NCBI GenBank assembly: GCA_001986395.2
Contig: MQVO02000022.1
Coordinates: forward strand, 248,001-312,000
DNA: 64,000 nucleotides
Reading direction: 5' to 3'
Source of the DNA: Irpex lacteus
Lineage: Eukaryota > Basidiomycota > Agaricomycetes > Polyporales > Irpicaceae
Made by a program: the position numbers and the translations under genes. Positions 46,352-59,597 of the stretch are shown piece by piece (the stretch's first letter is position 1; every line of letters starts with the position of its first letter). The notes beneath the pieces are model-generated. The model was given only the letters and a program-made list of their open reading frames with translations, was not told the DNA's origin and did no database searches.

Positions 46352-49300
46352 TTAAGCTTGAGCCTCGCCAGACCTGCGTATATTTCGGCTATCGTTACTA
46401 CTTGACCGCCAGGACCTTCGGCCCAAATCCCGCATAGGGCTCTTCTCCGTGAAGGAATGACGGGGCTGAGAGCGGCGAGATCGCTGGGTGGACGTGCGCC
46501 TCAAGTTCGTATCGGCTTCATCTTCATCTGGATTATCGTCGTCTTGATCATGATTACGGAACTCGAACGGGAACGTGACAGCGCGGTCGATGGCGACAGG
46601 AAGTCCACGATGGCGTCCTCGGAGCATGACTACGCATATAATGAGCTTTGACAGAGGTCGTAAAGCTCCGGAGAATGAGTAGTTCGCCTATACTCGAATC
46701 AGTCAAACGCACATACGAAAAAAGGCAAAGCAATACTTACGAACGGAACACCCAGAGACAAACCGACGGTACCATAAGCAGATACAAGCTCGAAGACTGG
46801 GGGAAAGGATAACATTCAGGGATAGACACCTTGCAGAGGCGAATTACTTACGAATGACAAATATGTTGAACCAAGTGGCGTTATCTGCGGCATCGAGATG
46901 GTTACGCTGGATAAAGCATGTCAGTGATAAGTCCATACCACGACATCAGAGACTCACCTCTATGATGCACACAAGGAACAGGGCCAGAGCCAACCACCAC
47001 ATGTCTGAGGGATATTAATCAGTAGCTGCTCATCGTGAAGAACTAGACACAAACTCACCAAAGGACAGCTGACGGCGCATATGCATCGCGAGGTACCGAC
47101 TCCATATAGTGGTTTTGGGATCATCGGCCTTGAAAGCCTCTTCATCAACGGATTCGTCGTCTTCTTCGAAAACTCCCAGTGATCTCTCCTCGTACACGTT
47201 GGTGGACCGGACGCTGAACACGAGAAATGCCGTCATTGGTGATACGTTGCGATCACGGACACATCAAGCATACCTCATGGCTATAGGATCTGAATGGGAC
47301 TATTAGCGTACATTCAGATAGGTAACCGGACGAGGTACTCACATACGCTGACGTACATCATGAGTACATACAACACCCTGCATATCTCGCATTAGAGGAC
47401 GTATAAACAAGTAACGTTCGCACACTCACTTGACTGCAGGTGCCAAAGCCGACAGCGCGACCGTACCGAAGCCTGCCGCACGAACAGCGGTAGCTTGTAG
47501 CAGGCCAATGAGAACCCGTACGCCGGTGGGTATGTCTTGGATCGCCGGGTTGCCAATATCCAGAACCAGGAAGAAGAACCAGTCCGTCACTGTAAGGGAC
47601 AGGACGACTGTGAGGAGGAACCAGGTTTGATGGGACGGGAATAGGTAGATGAAGCACCGTCTAGGGTGGTCGAGCAGGAAGTGGAGCGTCTCGCTTACGC
47701 GGGAGCCTTTGGGAACGATCTTGCTTAGTGACCAACTGGAGAGAAAAACAGATTAACAAGGCGTAAAAGATATGAAGTGAATAGCTCTTACATTAAGAAC
47801 CGTAGGCTGTAACGGAAAAAAATGTCTAGTTCAGTAATTGGTCATAGAACAAGGGTTGAATCGCTCACAAAATAGGCTGAGCAGAGCATGGCACATTAGC
47901 TTAAGACGTTGCGTCAAAAGAAAATAGAGCACTCACAAACGCCGTATTTCCGGCCAAAATTAAGAAAATCAAGAATACAATCATAGGGTACGCCTTCTGG
48001 AACGGGACGATAGACTGGTCTTGTAAAGACATGCCAGTATTCGTGTATGCTGATACAACTTGAAAGAGAGAGAACCTATGACTTCAACATCAGCAAAGGG
48101 TCCATCTGTGGCAAGACGTCAAGATGCTTACCAAGCGGGAGAAACGAATTTGTGTAAAGCGGGCGGCACAAAGTCTTGATGCCACTTTTGCAGCGACATG
48201 TACGGCGCGATGACGATAAAGGCAATGAGCTGCGTGCCTATATGATACTGAACAGAACAGAATATCGGGTGAGCACCATAAGAGGCCGGATTGAGGAGAA
48301 CGCGACTTACACCACCGACAATCCATAGCAAAGCGGAGAGACCACGATATTCCACACCTCCGAGCTCTTCCAGCTCTTCACGCGTGAGCTGCTGGAAGTT
48401 CGAGTTCCGCCCCACGATCGCCTCAAAGGTGATATACGACACTGGTTTAGCACCTGGTATGAGGTTGCTCGCGTTTTGCGACGTGATGGTTTGTGTCCTC
48501 GGGATGGTGACTGTTCTCGTGAGGTTTCGTCTGAGGTCGGGGAACCAGCGGTTGATGAGACGTGAGATGATCTCGTGGGGCATTGGGAAGCCTCCGAAAC
48601 CACGGTGCTTTGTGCGTTGAGAGCGGTAGGTGAGCATAGTGTCGTTGTGAGGAAAGGTACCGGTACGTTGAATGGTGCCGGTACGCGGTATAGTGTTCGT
48701 TCGTGGCATGGTGAATGTACGAGGGATGGTGGTTGTTCGAGCAATGGAGTGGTTTCGTGGATCTATTTAAACGTATCAGGGAAAATGCAGTCGAGCACAT
48801 GGGATGACTGGACTTACAGTGACTCTGGGGAGACATCGCTTCACCAGGGGCTTGGTCTGTATCTCGTCCACGCATTGGAGTTGGCGCGAATTCGATGGTC
48901 TGAGTTCGAGGGAGCATCTCGCCCGCGGCATAGCGAGCCTTGAAGCGATTGACCAGAGGACTTGTGCCATCTGATGAACATCGTGAGAATTACGCTGTAA
49001 TAACAATCTGTCCTACTCCACATACCGTAAGTACTATCAGTCAGATTACCATGGGCGTCCTGGGTGTTCCTGCAAATAACTTTGAGTAGTCCGGTCATAG
49101 GAACTGTGTTAGAGTGGCGAAGCTCACTTTTCACGAGCGATGCTATCATCCGACTCAAGCTCCTCCAGCTCCCGTGTGACCTCAGCCTCTGTCGTCTCGG
49201 ATACGCTTGCGGCCGTTGACGGCACTTGCTGCTCATCTCTGGGACGGGAAGAGTCCTGATTCTCGCTGATGTTTCCGCTAGGGTTAATGAGCTTGGGGGC

Positions 49301-50037
49301 ATCGTCCATACGCCTAATCATGTCAGGTCGTACGCGGGATGCAGTAGACCGACCCCGGTGAGGCGTTTCGGACCGGCTGTCCTGTGCACTATTCGTGACC
49401 TCCTCAATGGTGGACAACCTTCTGCTGGTGAACAACCTCGCAGCCTTTCTCCACCAGGGTAAGACCGTAATCTCGACGGGGGCATGCACTTTCTGCTCTA
49501 CTCTGCGAGCGATCTCTTGCTCAACCACATTTTGGAACTTGTCTGCGAGCATCTTTCGGCGGACGTAAACCATAACCCACGAGACGACGACCTAATCATT
49601 ATGTCAACAATTGATGAGAAATTCCAAACACCCGGTTCAAGTCCGCAGGCAAAGAATGACGTACTGGGCTTCCAACGCACATCTGAATAAAGAGGATGAC
49701 TTGCTGCCATGGTGTCAAAGAGCTCAGGTCGACGGTGGCGAGTCCACACACGGTGATGGCGCTAACACAGTTGAACAAGGAGTCGACGTAGGAGATTTTC
49801 GTGGACCCGTTGCTGGCATAGAATATCCCAGAGAATATGAGAGGCGTAAAGGTACTGTGGATGGGTTAACATCGGCGCTGCTGTGTGAGATGTTAATGCC
49901 ACTGGCTGCAAGCAGATCCGCGCTCACAAGAAGAGTATATGAATCCTATAGAAGTTCAGGTGTCCCTTCGCATAGTTTCCCCATCGACTGAGGGTGTCAT
50001 TCCAGGTCGTAAGAGTGTCGGATGCCCACGAAGGCAT
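46352..50037 (-). CDS. TRK-type potassium transporter
   Basis: A many-exon gene, from MPSWASDTLTTWNDTLSRWG to RRSGEAQA. The first membrane-pore-membrane unit ends VSAITVCGLATVDLSSLTPW; the second selectivity loop is SAYTNTGMSLQDQSIVPF; the third is ATAVRAAGFGTVALSALAP; the fourth is VFELVSAYGTVGLSLGVPF. All four carry the filter glycine expected of Trk/HKT transporters. Between the first and second units is the long charged loop usual in fungal Trk1 (including VEYRGLSALLWIV after YITFEAIVGRNSNF). The tail begins VMLRGRHRGLPVAIDRAVTF. Function: high-affinity plasma-membrane K+ uptake. Individual exon borders were not all worked out; introns are small and several middle exons are short. Confidence 0.9.
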
Positions 50038-50870
50038 GTAACGGGCACAGAGGCGGGGGTGGGTGGTGGGAGGGGGAGTCGCAGTGGGAGTTGGTTTGCT
50101 GGCCAGGAAATATTAAGAGTCCGGGTGCGTTGATATCTCTCGTAATCGATAATAAGGCGTTTCTTTCATGAAGCACAAAGTGTTGTATGAGTGGCCAGTG
50201 TTCTGCGTGAGCGAAGGGGAACTGTTTGTAGTTTCAAGGCCGCCTCTGCACTGGCCAGGGCCAGAGAACGATCCCGATCTCGGCTGACGGTTGGTCGAAA
50301 TTACCGACAAATATTCCGCGCCCGCTGGATAACGCACAAGAATGGTGGGTGACGCAAAAGACGACGACGACGAGCAGAGGGTTATCAACCTGGAGAGAGA
50401 GCAGGAACACCGAATGACCGACACCAAGGTCGATCTGGCCTCGGACGGTGCTCGAAGGCTCCACCGCTGCTGGTTCGGGTACCCGATGATATTTCACAAG
50501 TTCGCTCGCCACGCAAAAATACACAAAATCCGGGTGACACGGAAACCACATCAACGTCATCTTTGCGCACGTTTCTTCAACATGATGAGCGGATGAAAGT
50601 TCGCAAGGAAGTGGAATTGTTGGCGAAAGATTGCACAACAGTTGTCGAGATTTCTCCAGGGGTTCTGCCGGTGAAATGGAGAGTTATTTATCTGATTTAC
50701 TTGGATTACATACAAAGCTATCTAGCTATTTGGCTTGTTATGTCCTAGACTACACTACTTGGTAATAAGGAGCATAAATTATACAGTTCGCGGAAGCACC
50801 CCTCAAATCCTATCCCTTGAATTACTTACAGTATCTATCCTGTCCCGCAAAAAAAGTCCCATGTTTGAAT
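50038..50870. other. Intergenic, upstream of the TRK transporter
   Basis: It should hold the TRK promoter and the 3' end of the arrestin gene. A plus-strand open frame at 50342-50596 begins with an Asp-rich, Glu/Arg-rich stretch but has no recognisable family. No gene called. Confidence 0.45.
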
Positions 50871-53510
50871 CTAAGCAGCCTGAGTTTGAGCCGTCGCTTG
50901 CTCGTAAGCAGGCGGTGCATCACCCATCTCACTCTCGTGTCCAGCAATTAATCGTTCGAACTGCGTGCTCCTCTCTTGCATCGAATCCCCACGAGACAGC
51001 GGCGGTCGGCTTGCGCTGTGTGCTCGCTGAGGTTCAGGAGGTGGCGTCAAGTGCATCGGCAACGCATGATGCCCGAGACGCACAGAGCTGTGGGAGCGCC
51101 CCGTAAGACCTCCCGGGAAGAGTCCAGGGCCCATCTCCACTGGTGTGACGTTTCCGGTTGAGCTCGCACCCAAGTGTTGCCTGCATTGACAGGTGGCAAT
51201 AGGTGCGGTAGAGTCCGAGGGGAATGGTCGTTCCGAGTAGGGCGGGAGAGCGGTGAAGTCAGGTCCACAGAGGCACTATACATGTCAGAGTGAGCGTAGA
51301 TCCCTAATAATAATCATACAAGGAAACTTACGGAGAGGATGTGTATCGGGGTCTGGACAACGATATCAAACATCTTGCGCTTCCCTGTCTGCTTGTCTAG
51401 CTCCTGGTCATCGCCCCGCTGTACTCGGAATATAACCTTCAGCGTGTGAGAGATAGTGATATTGCTCTTCTTGTTCTTGTTGGTAAAGTGCAATTCGCTG
51501 CATGTCTTGGGAAGTGGAATGCTCCGCTGAACGATCCAAGGCCCTGGTCCCATGAGATTTGCGACAGTCTCGGAAATCTCATCGTCGGACTCTGCGCCAC
51601 TGTACAACGGCGAGCCTTTGAAAGCCTCGATGTCATCGGACTCCAAGGGGAGGATAGGATGGTCTTTGTGCTGATCCTTGATGGCGAGCAGGACGATACG
51701 GTTCAACGGATCCGTTCGGACGAGTTTCTTGAAGTCGGAGAAGTAATCCACGCGTTCTGTGGGCAAGATAAAATTAGTCCCAAAGCGATCAACAGACAGC
51801 CACGAGGTAACATACCTTCTATGACGACATGCAACCGGAATACCTTCATCTTCGTCCACGGAGCAAAGGTAATGCTGAACGGAATGGTCCCACCGACAGC
51901 GAAACTGCGCCCGGATATAGCAATGAGGTACTGCATCTGCGTGTCCCACTGTCTCTCCACGATAATACTCTCCGACTCCTCCGTATCGTCCTCGGAAGGC
52001 GACGCGACGACAACCACCTCCTTCCCCGCAGACAGCTTCGTCGTAAACGTCCCCGGTCGATGCGCAACAGCCTTCAGCCTCCACGTAACCATCCCGAATT
52101 CGCACGACATCGTGGGTGGCGACCCCGGAGGTATGGCGAACGATACCGGGTACGTATACACGCCCTTCCTGAACTCCTTCCAACCAATTTCACCGTCCTC
52201 GTCCTCTTCCGACTCCATCCCTAACACCTCCGTCACGCGTTCCAAAGCTGAATGTGCGTCTCTCCTCTCCCTCGCCCGTCCCTGCCGACTCGAATCCCGT
52301 CTCTCGAAGTGATCCCCACTTCCGTCTCTCGTGAGACTGTGTGGAGGAGTGTCGCGCTCAGCCGTAGCGCGGGATACGGAGCGCACCTTTTCCTTGACAG
52401 CATCCAAGAATAGCCCAATAGACATACGCCCTCGTCGTCCCCTGTCATCAAGGGGTGAGGGAGACATCGACGGCCCCGCGCGGCTGAGAGCGGATCGACT
52501 CGGGCCAGGGCTGTACGATGGGGCTGGTGGAACGTGGCTAGTGCTGCTTCCAACAACAAATTCAGGGGGTGGTTCGTCGAAGCTCACCCGTCTTGAGAGC
52601 GAAGGCGAATGCAGGTCATGGTGGGAGGTCGATGCAGAACGTACGTGGTCAGAGATAACTAAACTCACACAGCAAGCTGAGTAACAACGACTTCGATGAG
52701 TAGAAAACGACTCACTGCTAACAGGGTGATCTGACGCTGTTCTACGAATATCATCCCAGCTGTAGTGCTGCGATTCGTCCATGCCGATGGGAGACATAAC
52801 GGATGGAACAGGACTGCGCGTCATAGGCGTCGCAGACCGAGAGTACGGCGGTGAATAGGGAGGGGTTGGTAGTTGTTCATTTCGCTGGGACACGAATCCC
52901 GTTTGGAAGTTAGTCTGATCCGCACTCAACTGCCTGGGCAATCCTGGTCGGTCCCTTTGTCTCCCTCTCGTTGGTTCTCTTCCTCTTCTCTCATCTTCAG
53001 TTATCCTCGAATCGTTCTCGCTTGAATCGCTTGAGCGGTCATCTTGGTCGTCGTGATCCAGATGCAGACCTGGTCCCACGGACATCGTCCGCTTGTGCGT
53101 AATGGGATGTGCCCCCGATCCCGCCTTGAACAGCACATACGTCTGCGAATGGATCTTATGTTCCTCATTGACTTCCACTCTGCGTGAACCTACACCTGTT
53201 CAAACGGATCAGCGTCTCAGAACAGCTCGCTTCGTAGATAACGGCTTTAAAGTGCGCCAAACAGCACGAACATCGATAATGAGGCACACACACCTTCTGG
53301 CCATGCAGTGCTCGTCTTCCCCGTCAACTCAATTTCGATGCTTGAGATCTTCGTCGGCTTCACAATGTTCAGAGTAAGCAGGCCTCTGACCATCGCCGGC
53401 GGTGCTGAAGGCTGGGTGCCGTGTCTTGTGCGTCCCGTTCCATCTCCTGTACGCAAGAATACGACCGACTCTGCAAGGCGGATATCCAATGTGTTTCTAA
53501 GGGCGGGCAT
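50871..53510 (-). CDS. Alpha-arrestin (ART-type adaptor) with PPxY-type motif
   Basis: Starts MPALRNTLDIRLAESVVFLR and runs through an arrestin N domain (PAMVRGLLTLNIVKPTKISS, IEIELTGKTSTAWPEG). After the first intron comes RRVEVNEEHKIHSQTYVLFK, then a long disordered Ser/Pro/Arg insert (TPPYSPPYSRS). The arrestin C domain contains GVYTYPVSFAIPPGSPPTMS, CEFGMVTWRLKAVAHRPG, IPFSITFAPWTKMKVFRLHV and VIFRVQRGDDQEL. The tail ends EMGDAPPAYEQATAQTQAA, where PPAY is a PPxY site for a Rsp5/Nedd4 ubiquitin ligase. In fungi such proteins recruit Rsp5 to nutrient and ion transporters for endocytosis. The gene lies in tandem with the TRK transporter, but a functional link is only a possibility. Not all introns were placed. 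Confidence 0.86.
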
Positions 53511-54739
53511 GGGTTGGTCAGTGGCGGAGGTAAAGCAAGCAAAGCCCTCGGACGGGCTGCAACAATCTCTCAGTTTTTATTACTCTGAGGCATGCACCGG
53601 TCATAGATCTCGAAGGCGGAGACAAATTTGTTCGCCCTATTCGGCGCGGCGGTGGTCGGGGTCTCCGAAAGTCTAAAAAGCGGCGGGGAGCATGCGTTCG
53701 CTCCATCTTTTGCAGAAAAATATTCAACTTTGTTCCTGGCGGTGTACAACCGCATCGGATCTGGCCCTAAACCCACTGGAATTGTGTACGGTATTTCTAT
53801 AAATATGCCGTACGCCTATAGTGAGCGATGTGTAGCGTTATAAACGTGTATGGACAGGAACGAAGGCTATCAAGGTTCACGGGGTCCTCAGCTACATGTG
53901 ATATTTGGCTTGGGTGATCATTGCGGGCGAATCGTATCGGCGTGTGCATATGTACGCAAGAAAGGCTGTGCACAGCTCGTCCTACAAACAGAGGCACTTC
54001 ACAAGAGCTTTCGGCCGCCGACTGGAATGAGAAGGCGATCGGAGGCTCTGGACCGTAGTCAGAACCAGACCACGGATCCTACGTCCTCGCTGTTCAGTCT
54101 GAAACTTCCGTAAGAAAGTAGAAAAAACAAAGATATAAACGTAAGTGATTGTGTAACATCGGTAAGGTCCAGTAGAAATTCGGGAAGAGAAGATCTTTGA
54201 TCTCAGGAACATCCGCTCGCACCCCTCTATAATTACCATTATTAGCGTCTAGATTATCTTGGCCCTAGGGACCCTAGGAAAAGTCCGTACCACCCCGGAC
54301 CCCAAGATCCGTTAATCTGGACCCTGTGCGCCGGACGTGCTCTTCATGCAATCCATGCGTGAGTAACTTGGCGAGCGGCATAACACGACCGTCTTGTCGC
54401 CAGGATATTGCAGCGTTTGCGGATCTCGTTGGCAGTGCGGAGGAACTAGAAATGTAAGGCTAGATACATGCTCTGCGAGCTGTTTATGTGGATGAAGTCA
54501 AAAATGGGCGAAAGCTACCCGTGACGTCATGTACCGTGCAAATCGCGTCGCGAGTACGATGAGATTGATCAACCGCTCGCCAGGTTTCTGTGGCGAACAC
54601 AAGTCAGTGGAGGATGCATTGCAGATGGACTTTCGCACGTACAAGTTCCATAATTGGAGTTCAGAGGGTTACGGACGAGACCTCCGGAGGGACATCGACA
54701 AGCGTAATAAGGATGCTTGCTCATGAGACTAAACGAGGT
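53511..54739. other. Gene-poor 1.2-kb stretch
   Basis: No gene supported. It includes the promoter of the arrestin gene on the left and a patch at 54261-54325 with CCCTAGGG/CCCTAGG boxes and three GGACCC units. Confidence 0.45.
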
Positions 54740-55558
54740 TTATGCTGCAGAGCCTGCTGGTTTTGGATCCTTTAGCTTCTGTATGGAGCTCTTCACGCTT
54801 TTGATTGCGTTTTCCCTGGCTACGACGAGACGCTTGGCTTTTGCGACATCCTGATGTCCAAGGAGATCCTTGTAGTCTTGTTGTTTCTTGGTGGGTGCCG
54901 CTTTGTCTGCCGTGGATTGTGGCTCCTTCAGCTGTGCAAGTTCAACACGAAGCGAGGCCAAAATATCATCGAGAGAGGTTAATGTGGCCACACAATCTTC
55001 GATTTCGTCCTTGACTTTGAAAGCCTGACAGACTTCCTGTGCGCACATCTCTATGTGCGTAAACCGAGCAGGACCAAGCATTTCGCCACCATACCTATTA
55101 GAAACGTTGTAAGTGCATTGAAGAAAGTAGGTAAGATACGTCGGCCGAGAGTGCGTTCGCACGGCAATCACGACATGTAATTTTACTTACCAACGACTGA
55201 CCACTACCACAGCATCAAGTATCCCTTCCGTCTGCATCACCTTTGCTATTTTTCCACTCCCATATTTCTCGCCATCGTCGTCGTTGCCATACTTCAGCTG
55301 AAAATCATCAGGGCCACCTAACCCTGTCTTTCCAGGTTTCAAGACCATGCATCGCCAAGCCGACATCTCGTATGAGGCAGGCCGCTGACCGTGAATGACA
55401 TTCCGGAGGTGAGCTACAGCCTTGCGGGCTTCCTCCTCACTCGCGGCACGAAATATGTTGGCAACAAAGATGGATCCCCTGTCGCGAATCTCCTGAGACG
55501 TGCAGACCGGCGTTGGCTGTGGTTTCGATGATTGTAGAAATGAATGCAAGTTGGACAT
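54740..55558 (-). CDS. IMPACT/YIH1-family protein
   Basis: Model complement(join(54740..55094,55191..55558)), 240 aa. The UPF0029/IMPACT fold is seen in EIRDRGSIFVANIFRAASEE, MVLKPGKTGLGGPDDFQLKY and GILDAVVVVSRW joined across the intron to YGGEMLGPARFTHIEMCAQE, the family's catalytic-like signature region. The C-terminus is a coiled-coil-like, Lys-rich helix (RLVVARENAIKSVKSSIQKL). There is no RWD domain at the N-terminus, unlike full-length Yih1/IMPACT, so this is the short form. Yih1/IMPACT proteins bind Gcn1 and restrain Gcn2; whether a form lacking RWD can do so is unclear. Divergent from the CSC1-like gene. Confidence 0.85.
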
Positions 55559-55976
55559 GATGACGGTGGATGCCGTTCAACAACAGCAGGGGTACAAAGA
55601 TGGCAAGATGAAGATGTTCCAGACCGTGTGCTATCCGGGCGAGCGTGAGCTCATGGACGCACACGTTTCCGGATGGTGTTTGGGGAGTAGGCAACAGTGG
55701 CAACGGAGAACAATGGCCATAGCGCTAGATGTGACAGGTCGGTCGGCGAGTTACTTACCTCAATAACTGGGCGCACTGTAATGCCGGTCACACAAGTAAG
55801 TAAAAGCTACTTATGTTTGTTACCCTCGTTGTTACCACATCAATTCCTGATGATGGAGGCGCCCGTCGGATGTATTGTAAGTGCGAGCGGCTGTGACGTC
55901 CCACTCTTGTCTCTCTCTGCCGTGGTGAAGTTTCGCTCCTTTCTTCTTATCCGACCACCACCCTCTACCACACAAG
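55559..55976. other. Divergent promoter, IMPACT-like / CSC1-like
   Basis: A 418-bp region between two divergent starts. No gene or recognisable element beyond pyrimidine-rich leader sequence before 55977. Confidence 0.5.
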
Positions 55977-58900
55977 ATGGCCGGTATCGACGACATTATT
56001 GACCAAAGTGCTAATTCGCGGACGCTGGCGCCCGCGGCCGTGGGCTCACAGGTTGCGCTAATGACCCTCATTTCTGTGGGTACAGCTGCACGGACCTCAT
56101 TAAGTCTCGCTTAACACAAACTATCATCAGGGTATCACTATTATCGTATTCAATGTTCTGCGGCCTAGAAACAAGGTGCGTCATGACGGGTTCATCCCAA
56201 CAGTCATGGTATTCTAAACTCTTGTGCATAGATTGTCTATGAGCCGAAGGTCAAATACCACGAAGGCGACAAGCAGCCACCGCGGATATCAGACTCAATA
56301 TTCGGCTGGATATCACCTCTAGTGCATACCAAAGAGCCTGTTCTTGTGGACAAGATTGGCCTGGACGCCGCTATCTACCTTAGGTTCCTGCGTATGATGC
56401 GTTGGATCTTCACTTGCGTTGCCCTCCTCACCTGCGCTGCCCTCATCCCTATCAACATCGTCAACTCCCTCAAGAACAGCAAGAAGCACGACGACCTCTC
56501 GGTCCTGACTATTCGGGACGTCTCCGGCGACATTCTCTTCGTACATGTGGCCGTCACATATATCATCTGCTTCATTGTCATGGGTTTCGTCTGGATGAAC
56601 TGGAGGGCTGTCATACGACTGCGGTCGGAGTGGTTTAGGTCCCCAGAATACGTCAAATCCTTTTACGCACGGACCCTCATGATCACTGGCGTCTCGAGGA
56701 AGCTGCAGTCTGACGAAGGCCTGCGAGCAATCTTCCAGAGTACACAAGCCCCCTATCCCACAACCGCAGTGCACATCGGGCGTCAAGTGGGAAAACTGCC
56801 TGACCTGATCGAGTATCATAACGAAGCTGTGCGGGAGCTGGAAAAGGTACTCGTCAAGTATCTGAAGGGCGGAAGAATAGCAAAGCAGCGGCCGACCGTG
56901 AGGGTGAATGGATGGCTGTGCTTCGGAGGGGAGAAGAAGGACGCTATTGACTTTTGGACGTGCGTATATTCCGTACACGCGGAAAATATGAATGGGACTT
57001 ATTGACACTCCATACAGCGCGAAGGTCACGCGTGCAGAGCGTGCTGTCGAGGAGTATCGCAACCAGATCGACACCAGGAAGCCAGAATCTTACGGATTTG
57101 CGTCTATGGCCGCTGTCCCGTATGCTCATACGGTCGCAAATATGCTGCGTAACAAGCGCGTGAAAGGAGCCACTATCACGTTGGCCCCGAATCCGAAGGA
57201 CATCGTAAGTCGCACCACTACTCGTCCGAGCCCATGTGAGACATCTCATTTTGCTCGTGTGTAGATTTGGAAGAACCTGAATGCGACATCCGGAGAACTT
57301 GCGAGCAAGAAGGCTACCGGCTGGGTATTCTTGGTTCTTGTTTGCTTCTTCAACACGATCCCTCTGTTCATCATCTCCATTCTTGCCAATTTGTCTTCGG
57401 TAAGTCATCTTTACAACTTATACTAGTTCATCCTTCTTACCTATGTTTCTATTAGTTGACGGCTTTTGTTCCCTTCCTCGCCTCTTGGCAAAGCTCCTCG
57501 CCGGGGACCTTCGACTTCCTCTCTGGTGTGTTGCCGCCGGCGGTATCAGCGCTCTTTGGTTTCTTCCTACCCATCATCATGCGTTGGCTTTCGAAATACC
57601 AGGGGGCCATTACACATTCTCGCTTGGACCGCGCTGTTATAGCACGGTACTTTGCTTTCCTGGTTATCTCCCAGCTGGTCATTTTCACCTTGATCGGTGT
57701 CATCTTCAGTACGTTGCAATGGCAGGGTTCTTCAGGGATGAAGCGTTCTAATATGGCATGTGTAGACTCCGTCAAGGAAATCGTCGAACAGATTGGTCAG
57801 CACAAGAGCTTCCAGGATATTGTGAACAACCTGCACAGTAGGTATCAGCGGCCACCAAATAAGGCTGGTACTCATTGGTTGTCTAGGACTCCCCGATACC
57901 ATCAACCGAACTTATATCGATCAATCGTCATATTGGTTGACATACTTCCCGTAAGCTGTCGTTCATCTCATCTTCCACTTCTGCAGCTTTCCAACATGCT
58001 TTTATCACTAGTCTCCGTGGTTTCCTAGTGTTCTTCGACTTGGCACAGATCCTGAACCTCCTCATCATCTCCTTCAAGAAGCAGTAAGTGCTACTGCCTG
58101 TCGTAAGACGAATAGTGGATACTAACACACTGCCAACAGCTTCCTGGGCCGTACTCCTCGAGAAATCCGAGAGTGGACACAACCGCCTGAGTTCCAATAT
58201 GCGATTTATTAGTAAGTCGCATCTCGTGTGCCACTTGACTGAGCAGCGCTGATATCTTTCCAGCACAAACATTGTAGGTTAAGCAACATTGTAACGCAAG
58301 TTCTCCACTGACTTGCTATGGATAGCTTTTCATGGGCACTGTTGGACTCGTCTTCGCCCCATTGGCACCTTTGGTTTGTGTGGCCGCCGCCCTCGTCATG
58401 TGGATCAGCTCTTGGGTTTACAAGTATCAGCTCATGTTCGTTTTCGTGACGCGTGTTGAGACCGGAGGAGTGAGCATTCTTTGTTCTATCAAAACCATTC
58501 GCCCGTGGCTTACCTTGTTACCAGCGACTATGGAACGTTATTATCAATCGTCTTTTCGTCGGTGTGATTCTCATGCAGCTACTCATGGTTCTGAGTACGT
58601 GTCTCGTTGTCGTTATCCCTCGTCAAATAACTGACCACTGTTACAGCCATTGGTCTGCAAAAGGGCTGGACGTCATATTACTGGATCTCCACCATCCCAC
58701 CAGTGCTCATCGTCCTTGGCTTCAAAGTCTACTGCACTCGCGTCTTTAATACCAAGTTTAACTACTACATCCCCACTCAGGAAGAACTGGCCACTGCCCA
58801 ACGACTGGCAAGTAACTCAGACGCGTCTGGTGGCCGTCTATCCAAGCGTTTCGGCCATCCTGCTTTGCACCAAGATCTGTTCACGCCTATGGTACACGCC

Positions 58901-59597
58901 AACATGACATCACTGCTTCCAGAGGTATACAGAGGGAAGATCAGCAATACGAGAACAAAGCTGGACGAGTATGGTGGCACGAAGGTGGATGCGAGTGTCG
59001 TCGCAGGCATCAAGATCGCAGCGATCGAACAGGTGTGTACATTCTTGCTCTCGGTTTTGCAGTGACAGTGACTAAGCAACTGACAACCACCTTGTGTAGC
59101 ACGACCTCGAATACGATCCAACGCTCTATAGACGGGATCGTGGCGAGCTCGACTGGGACACTAGATCAGTCAATTCAGTCAATCTGCTTGCACCCTCCAA
59201 GTCAGAGTACGGTGGTGTTGGCGGGCGTTCATCTCCAGCACCTTCAACCATCCCGAATTACGACAAATATCTTGCGCAGGGTCCACAACCTGAAATCGAG
59301 CTGAACAGACTTGACACTGATCAGCTGCCATTACTTACGGCGCAACAAGGTCAGCCTTGGGCATCGGCGAGTAATGTCAGTCTGGGGTACTCTCCGTACC
59401 AGACGCCAGTGCAAGAGGCACCGCCGCCTGTACCCTACATGCCTCATACACAAGATTACAGCCAGGCCCCGCTACATCGGCCTTACCCAACTGACCAATC
59501 GGGCTACCCCCCTCCTCCTCCACAACCCCAGCATCAGCAACAACAGTCTGGAGAGATGAATATGGCCGGTAGAGGAGCTCGCCGGAATATGTACTAG
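55977..59597 (+). CDS. CSC1/OSCA-type osmosensitive cation channel
   Basis: A gene of about ten exons, from MAGIDDIIDQSANSRTLAPA to GARRNMY. N-terminal TM0 (VALMTLISVGITIIVFNVLR) leads to KIGLDAAIYLRFLRMMRWIF and a span, then the cytosolic RRM-like domain (LMITGVSRKLQSDEGLRAIF; VERA-type RAERAVEEYR; AVPYAHTVANMLRNKRVKGA). The pore region of the DUF221/TMEM63-type fold follows: WKNLNATSGELASKKATGWV, FNTIPLFIISILANLSSLTA, FDFLSGVLPPAVSALFGFF, LRGFLVFFDLAQILNLLIIS, and EFQYAIYYSNLLFMGTVGLV. The tail is long and Pro/Gln-rich (PPPPPQPQHQQQQ). Csc1/OSCA proteins are mechanically or osmotically gated cation channels. Introns near 56105, 56170, 56958, 57207, 57400, 57710, 58080, 58213, 58270, 58468, 58600 and 59030 are likely. 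Exact borders were not all checked. Confidence 0.9.

Noticed and set aside
51446..52312. 288-codon plus-strand open frame
   Set aside because: It mirrors the arrestin-domain exons on the minus strand and shows no independent protein character.
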